Origin: Psychrobacillus sp042945595
GTDB lineage: Bacteria; Bacillota; Bacilli; Bacillales_A; Planococcaceae
Direction of reading: 5' to 3'
DNA: 64,000 nt
Assembly: GCF_042945595.1 (NCBI RefSeq)
Contig: NZ_CP168493.1
Span: 682,001 to 746,000, forward strand
Part shown: positions 7,602-15,775 of the stretch, in pieces
Position numbering within the stretch: position 1 is the stretch's first letter
Layout: the number at the start of each line of letters is the position of its first letter
Notes under the pieces: model-generated
Database searches by the model: none
The model's input: only the letters and a program-made list of their open reading frames with translations
What the model was told of the DNA's origin: nothing
Translations under genes and position numbers: made by a program

Positions 7602-8837
7602 GTGGAGAAAATTTTATCACAAGATCCAGCAGTATATGAAGCTATGCTGGCGGAGAAAAAGCGTCAACAAGCTAATATTGAGTTAATCGCGTCAGAAAAT
7701 TTCGTATCCGAAGCAGTTATGGAAGCGCAAGGATCGGTACTTACGAATAAATATGCAGAAGGCTACCCAGGTAAACGCTACTATGGTGGTTGTGAATATG
7801 TAGATATAGTGGAAAATATTGCTCGTGATCGTTTGAAAGAAATTTTTGGAGCCGAACATGCAAATGTACAACCACATTCAGGTTCACAAGCGAATATGGC
7901 GGTATACATGACTGCTTTACAACCTGGTGACACGATTTTAGGTATGAATTTGTCACATGGTGGACATTTAACGCATGGCTCTCCTGTAAACTTTAGTGGA
8001 ATTCAATATAACTTCATAGATTATGGTGTAAGTAAAGAAGATGAGACAATCGATTACGAAAACATTCGTGCAATTGCATTAGAACACAAACCTAAAATGA
8101 TCGTTGCTGGAGCTAGTGCGTATTCCCGTACAATTGACTTTGCTAAATTCCGTGAAATTGCAGATGAAGTAGGAGCTTACTTATTCGTTGATATGGCGCA
8201 TATTGCAGGTCTAGTTGCAGCAGGACTTCATCCAAACCCAGTACCGCATGCTCATTTTGTCACTTCAACTACACATAAAACATTGCGCGGACCTCGTGGA
8301 GGATTAATCTTAACAACAGAAGAATTTGCAAAGAAAATTGATAAAACGATTTTCCCAGGAATTCAAGGTGGGCCACTAATGCATGTTATCGCAGCAAAAG
8401 CTGTGGCATTTGGTGAAGCTCAAAAACCAGAGTTTAAAGATTACCAAGCGCAAGTAATTGCAAACGCTAAAACACTAGCGGATAGTTTAACAGAAGAAGG
8501 CATTCGCATTGTATCTGGTGGGACGGACAATCACGTGATGTTATTGGATGTTTCAGCTTTAGGTTTAACAGGTAAAGTAGCAGAACATGTGCTTGATGAA
8601 GTTGGAATTACAGTCAACAAAAATACTATTCCATTTGATACTGCTAGTCCTTTTATCACATCTGGCGTTCGTATTGGTACACCAGCAGTGACAACACGTG
8701 GATTTAAAGAGGAAGAAATGAAAGAAATCGCTTCTATCATTGCAAAACTATTGAAAAACCACGAAGATGAAGCAATCTTAAAAGAATCGAAAGATAAAGT
8801 TGCTGCATTAACTTCTCGGTTTCCTTTATATAGTTAA
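7602..8837 (+). CDS. glyA: Serine hydroxymethyltransferase
   Basis: A pyridoxal-phosphate enzyme that converts serine and tetrahydrofolate to glycine and 5,10-methylene-THF. It is the main source of one-carbon units. The 411-residue product shows RQQANIELIASENFVSEAV near the N-terminus, the substrate loop EGYPGKRYYGGCE and the PLP lysine in STTHKTLRGPRGG (about residue 225). Start GTG 7602 is preferred over ATG 7578 because GGAGGAGG (7586-7593) is 8 nt upstream and the length then fits the family (about 412). A strong terminator follows. Confidence 0.96.
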   Translation: MEKILSQDPAVYEAMLAEKKRQQANIELIASENFVSEAVMEAQGSVLTNKYAEGYPGKRYYGGCEYVDIVENIARDRLKEIFGAEHANVQPHSGSQANMAVYMTALQPGDTILGMNLSHGGHLTHGSPVNFSGIQYNFIDYGVSKEDETIDYENIRAIALEHKPKMIVAGASAYSRTIDFAKFREIADEVGAYLFVDMAHIAGLVAAGLHPNPVPHAHFVTSTTHKTLRGPRGGLILTTEEFAKKIDKTIFPGIQGGPLMHVIAAKAVAFGEAQKPEFKDYQAQVIANAKTLADSLTEEGIRIVSGGTDNHVMLLDVSALGLTGKVAEHVLDEVGITVNKNTIPFDTASPFITSGVRIGTPAVTTRGFKEEEMKEIASIIAKLLKNHEDEAILKESKDKVAALTSRFPLYS

Positions 8838-8852
8838 TAGTTTAATAGTTAA

Positions 8853-8886
8853 AAACTACTTTTCGTTGTGAAAAGTAGTTTTTTTA
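8853..8886 (+). terminator. Terminator after glyA
   Basis: A 12-bp perfect stem (AAACTACTTTTC / GAAAAGTAGTTT) with loop GTTGT and a following T-run. It ends the rpiB-ywlG-glyA unit. Confidence 0.9.
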
Positions 8887-9125
8887 TGCGCAAGTCCCAG
8901 ATGTGCCACAAATATTAGCTACCTGGATTTAGCGCTCTGGCATTCATTTTCCATATGAAGGCCGCCTTAGACTCCTCCTTCGCTGAGCTTTGTGCGCTGT
9001 ATTGTCTGTCTCGCTATTCCCGTAGGACTCTCGCTAGCTCGTCGAAAAAGAAATGTAGCTATACTAACTCCTTTTTGTTAGTTAAGATTCAGCAAATAGT
9101 TCCTATAATTTTTTTAGCTGCCCAT
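8887..9125. other. Non-coding stretch between glyA and upp
   Basis: No credible gene. Around 8970-9050 it is more GC-rich than its surroundings, with TAGACTCCTCCTTCGCTGAGC and TTCCCGTAGGACTCTCGCTA. These resemble degraded copies of the GC-rich intergenic repeats common in Bacillales. The 72-codon open frame at 8955-9170 runs into the repeat units and has no ribosome binding site. Confidence 0.35.
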
Positions 9126-9230
9126 CAATTAGTTTCGGGTCTGGCGGAATTGGTCACTGGTCTGGGATAATTGGTCTCGCCTCTAAGTAAACTGGTCTCG
9201 GGTTCAACTCGATTGATCTCGAAGTGCCAT
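9126..9230 (+). repeat. 21-bp-phased intergenic repeat (five units)
   Basis: The core (A/G)GT(C/T)(T/A)C(G) has its T at 9133, 9154, 9175, 9196 and 9217, every interval exactly 21 bp. Units include ATTAGTTTCG, ATTGGTCACT, ATTGGTCTCG, ACTGGTCTCG and ATTGATCTCG, separated by unrelated 11-bp sequence. The tail GAAGTGCCAT after the last unit recurs at the other loci. Confidence 0.8.
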
Positions 9231-9589
9231 TTAGTGTAAAAAAATTGCGCAGGTTGAGCGGCTCTTGATTTCTAAAAATACGCTCCCTAAGAGTCTTGGG
9301 TAATGAAAAAGAGTAATTCTAATAAAACTGTTATTAAATAATCGCTCCTGTGCAAGGTCGTCGCAAAAAGATCGACTGCGGTGGCTTGTTTTATAGAAGA
9401 TTCTCTCTTCTTGCGAATTGTAGTTATCATTTTTGGGCAATATAATGGAAATTGGCTTTTAATTAAAGAATATTTGAGAAAAGTTTGTTGTTTAATTGGT
9501 CAAGATTTTTATTTTTACAAACTTATGACGCAAAAGAAATAGACGCAATAGTAAGAACGGAGGATTGCTAGTATATCACCCGCGATTTT

Positions 9590-9598
9590 TGGTATAAT
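9590..9598 (+). promoter_or_regulatory. Extended -10 promoter of upp
   Basis: TGGTATAAT (TGnTATAAT) lies 40 nt upstream of the upp ATG. No good -35 is visible, as is common for extended -10 promoters. Between the repeat and this promoter (9231-9589) I see nothing else convincing. Confidence 0.6.
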
Positions 9599-9637
9599 TA
9601 GTAGAATTGCAACTAAAACAAGAAGGAGATATGCCAT

Positions 9638-10267
9638 ATGACAAAAGTATTTGTATTTGATCATCCACTTATTCAACATAAACTTACATATATCCGTGAT
9701 GTAAATACAGGAACAAAAGAGTTTCGTGAACTTGTAGACGAGGTAGCTACATTAATGGCTTTTGAGATTACACGTGACTTACCATTAGAAGAAACAGAGG
9801 TAGAAACGCCAGTCCAAAAAACCAAATCAAAAGTGTTGGCAGGTAAAAAGTTAGGGATTGTGCCTATATTACGTGCTGGAATTGGAATGATTGATGGGAT
9901 ATTAAAACTTATTCCAGCTGCAAAAGTAGGACATATCGGTCTTTACCGTGATCCAGAAACACTACAGCCAGTTGAGTATTATGTAAAACTTCCTGCGGAT
10001 GTAGCGGATCGTGATTTTATCTTAGTAGATCCAATGCTTGCAACAGGGGGTTCTGCAATTGAAGCAGTGAACTCATTGAAGAAACGAGGCGCGATACATA
10101 TTAAGTTTATGTGTTTAATCGCAGCTCCTGAAGGTGTGGAAGCATTGCAAAAAGCGCATCCTGATGTGGATATCTATATAGCAGCATTAGATGAAAAACT
10201 AAACGACCATGGCTATATCGTTCCAGGTTTAGGAGATGCAGGGGATCGTTTGTTTGGAACAAAATAA
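9638..10267 (+). CDS. upp: Uracil phosphoribosyltransferase
   Basis: Salvages uracil with PRPP to give UMP. The 209-residue protein has the usual family length. It shows VPILRAGIGMIDGILKLIP (about 74-92), the PRPP-binding loop DFILVDPMLATGGSA (about 127-141) and the uracil-binding C-terminus GDAGDRLFGTK. RBS AGAAGGAGAT precedes ATG 9638. As in B. subtilis it lies directly upstream of the atp operon, but a separate promoter at 10349 serves the latter. Confidence 0.97.
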   Translation: MTKVFVFDHPLIQHKLTYIRDVNTGTKEFRELVDEVATLMAFEITRDLPLEETEVETPVQKTKSKVLAGKKLGIVPILRAGIGMIDGILKLIPAAKVGHIGLYRDPETLQPVEYYVKLPADVADRDFILVDPMLATGGSAIEAVNSLKKRGAIHIKFMCLIAAPEGVEALQKAHPDVDIYIAALDEKLNDHGYIVPGLGDAGDRLFGTK

Positions 10268-10348
10268 AAAAGTAAATATTTTCCTGTTCTAAATTTGTCG
10301 ATAAGATGTCAAATAGACGGTATTTGTGAAGAATTTCACTACTTCTAA

Positions 10349-10377
10349 TTGACATCATTTTGCCCCTATTGTATGCT
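10349..10377 (+). promoter_or_regulatory. Sigma-A promoter of the atp operon
   Basis: TTGACA (10349-10354), 17 bp, TATGCT (10372-10377): a perfect -35 and near-consensus -10 at ideal spacing. The inferred start near 10384 gives a leader of about 330 nt before atpI. Much of that leader is occupied by the broken atpZ. Confidence 0.75.
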
Positions 10378-10486
10378 TACAAAGGATATAAAATGATAGG
10401 GGTTTCATGCTTGAAATACTTGTCGTATCAACTTCCTACTAGATTCACAGTTTTTACTTTAAAAGAAAAAACGTGAGTATCCTTTT

Positions 10487-10706
10487 ATGCGTCCCAATAG
10501 ACGTCCGTTACAAGGGATAGCGATGTATTTTTGCGAATCTCTCACAGCTTTGTCGGTTCTAACTAAATAGGTATATTCACAGAAATGTGAATTGTTGAAC
10601 TTATAGAACCACTCCATTATTTTTAGTAATAAGTTTGCTCGCAGGCCATATGGTTGGTGTGTTTGCCATTATTACTACCATTCGAAAATATGATTCAGGA
10701 GACTAA
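10487..10706 (+). pseudogene. atpZ: Decayed atpZ (AtpZ/AtpI family)
   Basis: AtpZ is the small membrane protein that often precedes AtpI in atp operons. Here only fragments remain, in three successive frames. ATG 10487 opens with MRPNRRPLQGIAM and stops at 10568. A second frame reads FVGS and IGIFTEM, with stops at 10564 and 10588. A third reads TTPLFLVISLLAGHMVGVF and IITTIRKYDSGD up to the TAA at 10704. Together they match the order of an AtpZ (RPLQAIAL..VGS..IGIF..TEPLFL..LLGL.GV..) with at least two frameshifts and in-frame stops. It ends 6 nt before atpI, where an intact atpZ would sit. Confidence 0.75.
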
Positions 10707-10712
10707 AGACTA

Positions 10713-11087
10713 ATGCATGAATTGCAACGTATCTATACGAAGCAGAAAAAGTACATATTTTTTTTGCTCGCAGTATGTGTGCTAGGTTGGGGATTTACCC
10801 CATATTCGACAATATTTGCAGGCTTAGCGCTAGGTTCTTTATTTGGTCTGTATAATTTCTGGATTCTAGTACGTAGAATGGAGAAATTTGATCGTGTGTT
10901 AACAGATGGAAAAGGACGAGCAGGTCTCGGGACAACTTTTCGCTTCGCATCAGGCGTGGCTGCTGTAGCAATAGCTCTAGCATTACCAAATTATATTCAT
11001 CTAATAAGCACAGTTATTGGATTAATGATACCCTATGTTCTACTAATAGTAGAACGAATTATGTATTACACAAAACACCAACTATGA
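10713..11087 (+). CDS. atpI: ATP synthase subunit I
   Basis: A 124-residue protein with four predicted membrane segments (about 14-32, 35-55, 72-90, 97-116), typical of AtpI. In other bacteria AtpI assists c-ring assembly. The internal LGSLFGLYNFWILVRRMEKFD is characteristic of the Bacillales family. RBS AGGAG (10697-10701) lies inside the broken atpZ C-terminal codons. Confidence 0.9.
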   Translation: MHELQRIYTKQKKYIFFLLAVCVLGWGFTPYSTIFAGLALGSLFGLYNFWILVRRMEKFDRVLTDGKGRAGLGTTFRFASGVAAVAIALALPNYIHLISTVIGLMIPYVLLIVERIMYYTKHQL

Positions 11088-11113
11088 GAACGTGAAAGAG
11101 AGGTGAAAGAATC

Positions 11114-11830
11114 GTGGAACATGCAAATCCAACGTTCAAGTTTTTAGGGATGTATGGTAACTGGTCAAATATATTAATGCTTGCCGTTACTACACTCATC
11201 GTATTTTTGATCGCTTTTATTGCGACAAGAAACTTGAAACTGAAGCCAACTGGTATGCAGAACTTCATGGAGTGGATTATGGACTTCGTGAAAGGCATTA
11301 TTAAAAGTAACTTTGATTGGAAAACAGGCGGACAATTCCATGTTCTTGGAATTACATTGATCATGTTTATTGCGGTAGCAAACGTATTAGGTCTTCCATT
11401 CTCTATAACATATGATGGAGTACTTTGGTGGAAATCACCAACTGCAGATCCTACAGTAGCAATGACGCTTTCAGTAATGATTATCCTATTAACGCACTAT
11501 TACGGAATCAAAATGAAAGGTTTCAAACAATACAATGTAGATACGTATTTAAAACCACTACCATTTTTATTTCCATTGAAGATTATTGAAGAATTCGCAA
11601 ATACGTTGACACTCGGTCTTCGTCTTTACGGTAACATTTATGCAGGGGAAGTTCTATTAGGACTACTTGCAGGTTTAGCAACAAATGGCACCATTTCTGG
11701 TTTTATTGGGGCAATTGTCCCGGCAATGGCTTGGCAAGGTTTCTCGTTATTTATAGGTGGGATCCAAGCGTTCATTTTCGTTATGTTAACAATGGTTTAT
11801 ATGTCACACAAAGTGTCGACAGACCATTAA
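11114..11830 (+). CDS. atpB: ATP synthase F0 subunit a
   Basis: Forms the proton half-channels next to the c-ring in the membrane. It has 238 residues, five to six hydrophobic segments and the essential arginine in ANTLTLGLRLYGNIYAGE (about residue 173). Start GTG 11114 follows AGAGAGGTGA. It is separated from atpE by 68 nt that hold a perfect hairpin (11836-11855). Confidence 0.96.
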   Translation: MEHANPTFKFLGMYGNWSNILMLAVTTLIVFLIAFIATRNLKLKPTGMQNFMEWIMDFVKGIIKSNFDWKTGGQFHVLGITLIMFIAVANVLGLPFSITYDGVLWWKSPTADPTVAMTLSVMIILLTHYYGIKMKGFKQYNVDTYLKPLPFLFPLKIIEEFANTLTLGLRLYGNIYAGEVLLGLLAGLATNGTISGFIGAIVPAMAWQGFSLFIGGIQAFIFVMLTMVYMSHKVSTDH

Positions 11831-11835
11831 TATAA

Positions 11836-11855
11836 CTGCTTAAATTCTTAAGCAG
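11836..11855 (+). other. Intercistronic hairpin atpB-atpE
   Basis: CTGCTTAA / TTAAGCAG, a perfect 8-bp stem with 4-nt loop ATTC and no T-run. It is unlikely to terminate. It may protect or process the mRNA 5' of atpE. Confidence 0.5.
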
Positions 11856-11898
11856 AAATAAATAAAAACAAACAACATTCCAAGGAGGAAATTACACA

Positions 11899-12123
11899 AT
11901 GGTAGGTTCAGTTGGTCTTTTAGCAGCAGCTATAGCAATCGGTTTAGGCGCACTTGGTGCAGGTATTGGTAACGGTTTAATCGTTTCAAAAACAGTAGAA
12001 GGTATCGCTCGTCAACCAGAAGCACGTGGAGCTTTACAAACAGTTATGTTCATCGGGGTAGCATTAGTTGAGGCGATTCCAATTATCGCAGCAGTTATCG
12101 CTTTCATCGTATTAAACAAATAA
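11899..12123 (+). CDS. atpE: ATP synthase F0 subunit c
   Basis: The proteolipid rotor subunit, present in about ten copies per enzyme. Its 74 residues form a two-helix hairpin. Helix 1 carries the glycine-rich packing motif (IGLGALGAGIGNG), the polar loop is RQPEARG and helix 2 holds the proton-carrying glutamate (FIGVALVEAIPI, about residue 58). RBS AAGGAGGAAAT is strong. Hairpins flank the gene on both sides, which fits differential expression of this high-copy subunit. Confidence 0.97.
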   Translation: MVGSVGLLAAAIAIGLGALGAGIGNGLIVSKTVEGIARQPEARGALQTVMFIGVALVEAIPIIAAVIAFIVLNK

Positions 12124-12129
12124 TAACTT

Positions 12130-12153
12130 AATGGCGGGTTTCTATCCGCCATT
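12130..12153 (+). other. Intercistronic hairpin atpE-atpF
   Basis: AATGGCGG / CCGCCATT, a perfect 8-bp stem with an 8-nt loop, followed by CTCTTT rather than a full T-run. It could be a partial terminator or a 3' stabilising element for the atpE mRNA. Confidence 0.55.
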
Positions 12154-12241
12154 CTCTTTATGAATAAGAAAAAAATGCATACTAACTTACATTATATAGA
12201 AGCAAGATCTCTTAATAGCGTTTGAAAGGAGTGAAACAATC

Positions 12242-12766
12242 GTGACTTTTGATTACCTTGTACTTGGTACGAGTGACCTTAAAGGGTTAAATATTTTGGA
12301 TATAGGCGCAACATTATTCTTCTTTATTCTACTTTTATTTCTTTTAAAGAAAGTAGCGTGGGGTCCACTGATGGGTATTATGATCCAACGTGAAGAGTTA
12401 ATAGCTAGCGAAATCGAAGCAGCTGAAAATAGCCGCCAAGAATCAGTGCGTTTACTTGAAGAACAACGTGACTTATTAAAAGAAGCACGTACGGAAGCAT
12501 TAGCGATTGTAGAAAATGCGAAGAAGCAAGGCGAAGCATCTCGTGAAGAAATTATGACGACTGCTCGTTCTGAAGCTGTGCGTTTGAAAGAATCTGCTAT
12601 CCGTGAAATCGATACAGAAAAAGAAAGAGCGATTGCAGCAGTACGTGAAGAAGTCGTTTCACTTTCAGTACTTGCAGCGTCCAAAGTTCTTGAAAAAGAA
12701 GTTTCGGAAGAAGATAATCGTGCGCTAATCGAGGCAACGATTGCGAAGGCAGGCGAAGTTAAGTGA
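12242..12766 (+). CDS. atpF: ATP synthase F0 subunit b
   Basis: The peripheral stator stalk. It has 174 residues: one N-terminal membrane helix (about 15-35) and then a long, charged, coiled-coil-forming helix rich in E/R/A. Start GTG 12242 follows GAAAGGAGTG. Its stop overlaps the atpH start (GTGA at 12763-12766), so the two stator subunits are translationally coupled. Confidence 0.95.
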   Translation: MTFDYLVLGTSDLKGLNILDIGATLFFFILLLFLLKKVAWGPLMGIMIQREELIASEIEAAENSRQESVRLLEEQRDLLKEARTEALAIVENAKKQGEASREEIMTTARSEAVRLKESAIREIDTEKERAIAAVREEVVSLSVLAASKVLEKEVSEEDNRALIEATIAKAGEVK

Positions 12767-13299
12767 GTAATTCAACTGCAGCAAAGCGTTACGCAATCGC
12801 ATTATTCGAACTAGCACAACAAAAAAATGAGCTTCGTTCTGTTGAAGAAGATTTACGTGAGCTTAAAATTGTCTGGAATGCAAATAAAGAATTGAATACA
12901 CTATTCACTTCTCCTAAGCTGTCTCTAGACAAGAAAAAAGAGCTTATTCGACAAATCTTTACAACTGCTAATCCAATTGTGATTAATACACTTCTAGTGC
13001 TTATTGACAAAAAACGATTAGGTGAAGTGGGCAATATTATTAATGAGTTTATGACGCTTTCAAATGAAGCACAAGGTGTTGCCGATGCGAAAGTATATTC
13101 AACTCGTGCATTAACAGAAGAAGAACGAACGAACATTTCAATTGCATTTGCAAAAAATGTTGGTAAACAATCTTTACGTATAGAAAACATTGTAGATCCA
13201 TCAATTATCGGTGGGATACGTGTTCAAATCGGAAACCGCATTTACGATAGCAGTCTAAGCACTAAATTAGATCGCTTAAAACGTAACTTGATCGGTTAA
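12763..13299 (+). CDS. atpH: ATP synthase F1 subunit delta
   Basis: Links the F1 head to the b-subunit stalk. The 178-residue protein opens with AAKRYAIALFELAQ, the delta/OSCP N-terminal helix pattern. It ends with DPSIIGGIRVQIGNRIYDSS and LKRNL, the family C-terminal signature. It starts with GTG within the atpF stop. Confidence 0.95.
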   Translation: MSNSTAAKRYAIALFELAQQKNELRSVEEDLRELKIVWNANKELNTLFTSPKLSLDKKKELIRQIFTTANPIVINTLLVLIDKKRLGEVGNIINEFMTLSNEAQGVADAKVYSTRALTEEERTNISIAFAKNVGKQSLRIENIVDPSIIGGIRVQIGNRIYDSSLSTKLDRLKRNLIG

Positions 13300-13326
13300 T
13301 ATTATGAATTTAGAGAGGTGACATAC

Positions 13327-14835
13327 ATGAGCATCAAAGCTGAAGAAATCAGTGTCTTGATTAAACAGCAGATTGAGAATTATGAATCTGAGATGAAAGT
13401 TAGCGACGTTGGTACAGTTATCAAAATAGGTGACGGTATCGCTCTTGCTCATGGCCTCGACAACGTCATGGCCGGAGAACTCTTAGAATTCTCAACTGGT
13501 GTTATGGGAATGGCACAAAACCTAGAAGCTAATAACGTAGGTATCGTTATTTTAGGACCATACTCAGACATTAAAGAAGGCGATGAAGTACGTCGAACTG
13601 GCCGTATTATGGAAGTTCCTGTAGGTAAAGAATTGATTGGCCGCGTTGTTAATCCACTTGGTCAACCAGTGGATGGACTAGGTCCTATCGCAACTACAAA
13701 AACTCGTCCAATTGAAAGTCCTGCACAAGGGGTTATGGCACGTAAATCTGTACATGAACCACTTCAAACAGGTATTAAAGCAATTGACGCGCTTGTACCA
13801 ATCGGACGCGGACAACGTGAGTTAATCATCGGTGACCGTCAAACAGGTAAAACATCTGTTGCGATTGATACAATCCTGAACCAAGCAGACCAAAATATGA
13901 TCTGTATTTATGTTGCAATCGGTCAAAAAGAATCGACTGTACGTAACGTGGTAGAAACACTTCGTAAAAAAGGTGCTTTAGATTACACAATCGTTGTAAC
14001 TGCATCTGCATCTCAACCAGCTCCATTATTATACTTAGCTCCTTATGCTGGTGTAACTATGGCGGAAGAGTTTATGTTCGATGGCAAGCATGTTCTTATT
14101 GTTTATGATGATTTATCAAAACAAGCAGCTGCTTACCGTGAGCTTTCTTTACTTCTTAAACGTCCTCCAGGCCGTGAAGCTTATCCAGGGGATGTATTCT
14201 ACTTGCACTCACGTTTACTTGAGCGTGCAGCGAAGTTGAATGAAACACTTGGTGCAGGTTCTATTACTGCATTACCGTTCGTTGAAACGCAAGCGGGAGA
14301 TATCTCTGCTTATATTCCAACAAACGTAATTTCTATTACAGATGGTCAAATCTTCTTGCAATCTGATCTATTCTTCTCAGGAGTACGTCCAGCAATAAAC
14401 GCTGGTTTATCCGTATCCCGTGTAGGTGGTTCAGCACAAATAAAAGCAATGAAAAAAGTTGCGGGTACACTTCGTCTAGACTTAGCTGCATTCCGTGAAC
14501 TAGAAGCATTCTCTCAATTTGGATCAGATCTTGACGTTGCAACTCAAGCAAAACTTAACCGTGGTGTACGTACAGTAGAAGTATTAAAACAAGACTTGAA
14601 CAATCCTATTAAAGTAGAAAAACAAGTTATTATTTTATACGCACTTACTCGTGGCCATTTAGATGATATTCCGGTAAAAGATGTTACTCGCTTCGAAGCT
14701 GAGCTTCATAGCTGGTTAGATTCAAACCACACAAACGTTTTAGATCATATTCGCACAACAAAAGATCTTCCTTCAGATGAAGACTTAACAAATGCAATTG
14801 CTGCATTTAAAAAGACTTTCGCTAAATCCGAATAA
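13327..14835 (+). CDS. atpA: ATP synthase F1 subunit alpha
   Basis: A non-catalytic nucleotide-binding subunit of the F1 hexamer. At 502 residues it has the usual length. The Walker A is GDRQTGKTSVAID (about 169-181), and the C-terminal region includes the conserved arginine-finger area SVSRVGGSAQIKAMK. ATG 13327 is preferred over the in-frame GTG at 13318 because AGAGAGGTGA precedes it and MSIKAEEIS matches relatives. Confidence 0.97.
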   Translation: MSIKAEEISVLIKQQIENYESEMKVSDVGTVIKIGDGIALAHGLDNVMAGELLEFSTGVMGMAQNLEANNVGIVILGPYSDIKEGDEVRRTGRIMEVPVGKELIGRVVNPLGQPVDGLGPIATTKTRPIESPAQGVMARKSVHEPLQTGIKAIDALVPIGRGQRELIIGDRQTGKTSVAIDTILNQADQNMICIYVAIGQKESTVRNVVETLRKKGALDYTIVVTASASQPAPLLYLAPYAGVTMAEEFMFDGKHVLIVYDDLSKQAAAYRELSLLLKRPPGREAYPGDVFYLHSRLLERAAKLNETLGAGSITALPFVETQAGDISAYIPTNVISITDGQIFLQSDLFFSGVRPAINAGLSVSRVGGSAQIKAMKKVAGTLRLDLAAFRELEAFSQFGSDLDVATQAKLNRGVRTVEVLKQDLNNPIKVEKQVIILYALTRGHLDDIPVKDVTRFEAELHSWLDSNHTNVLDHIRTTKDLPSDEDLTNAIAAFKKTFAKSE

Positions 14836-14879
14836 TTCTTTTGTCTAAGTGAAAAAAACAATAAGGTGGTGAAATACCA

Positions 14880-15740
14880 GTGGCATCATTACGCGACATT
14901 AAAAGTAAAATTACGTCAACAAAGAAAACTAGTCAAATTACGAAAGCTATGCAAATGGTTTCTGCTTCTAAATTGAACCGTGCGGAGGAAAATGCGAAAG
15001 CATATGTTCCTTACATGTCGAAAATTCAAGAAGTAGTAGGTGCAATTGCTACAGGAACAAGTGATAGTGGACATCCAATGTTAACTTCTCGTCCTGTCAA
15101 AAAGACTGCATATCTAGTCATCACTGCAGATCGTGGTTTAGCAGGAGCTTATAACAGTAACGTAATCCGTGCTGTATCTAATGCGATTGCTGAGCGCCAT
15201 GCTTCAAATGAAGAGTATGTAATTTTGGCGATAGGTCGTATGGGACGTGACTTCTTCGTAAAACGCGGATCGAATGTAATAGAAGAAGTTATAGGTTTAC
15301 CAGATCAACCTGCTTTTTCTGATATTAAAGAAATCGCGCGCAGAGCTGTTGGTATGTTCACGGATGGTACATATGATGAACTTTATATGTACTATAACCA
15401 CTTTGTCAGTGCCATCTCTAGTGAAGTTACGGAGAAAAAGGTACTGCCACTTACGGATATTGCAGTAGAAACAGGCACAACCGCTTCATATGAATTTGAG
15501 CCTTCAGCTGAAGCAATTCTTGAAGTGTTACTTCCACAATATGCGGAAAGCCTAATTTTTGGTGCATTACTCGATGGTAAAGCAAGTGAACATGCTTCTC
15601 GTATGTCTGCGATGAAATCCGCGACAGACAACGCAACTGATTTAATAGGTAACTTAACATTAGTTTATAACCGAGCACGACAAGCGGCAATTACACAAGA
15701 AATTACAGAAATTGTTGGCGGTGCAGCGGCACAAGAATAG
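14880..15740 (+). CDS. atpG: ATP synthase F1 subunit gamma
   Basis: The central rotor shaft that couples c-ring rotation to catalysis. It has 286 residues. The N-terminal helix is MASLRDIKSKITSTKKTSQI and the C-terminal helix ends with NRARQAAITQEITEIVGGA, the paired coiled-coil ends of gamma. Start GTG 14880 has AAGGTGGTG upstream. Confidence 0.97.
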   Translation: MASLRDIKSKITSTKKTSQITKAMQMVSASKLNRAEENAKAYVPYMSKIQEVVGAIATGTSDSGHPMLTSRPVKKTAYLVITADRGLAGAYNSNVIRAVSNAIAERHASNEEYVILAIGRMGRDFFVKRGSNVIEEVIGLPDQPAFSDIKEIARRAVGMFTDGTYDELYMYYNHFVSAISSEVTEKKVLPLTDIAVETGTTASYEFEPSAEAILEVLLPQYAESLIFGALLDGKASEHASRMSAMKSATDNATDLIGNLTLVYNRARQAAITQEITEIVGGAAAQE

Positions 15741-15775
15741 TAAATGATAGAAAAGTAAGACAGGAGGGAACAGCA

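Noticed and set aside
8955..9170. 72-codon open frame between glyA and upp
   Set aside because: Serine/leucine-rich composition, no ribosome binding site, and it extends into the repeat units.
9231..9440. 69-codon minus-strand open frame
   Set aside because: No start signal, no recognised family, and it begins inside the end of a repeat array; could be a decayed gene but nothing supports it.
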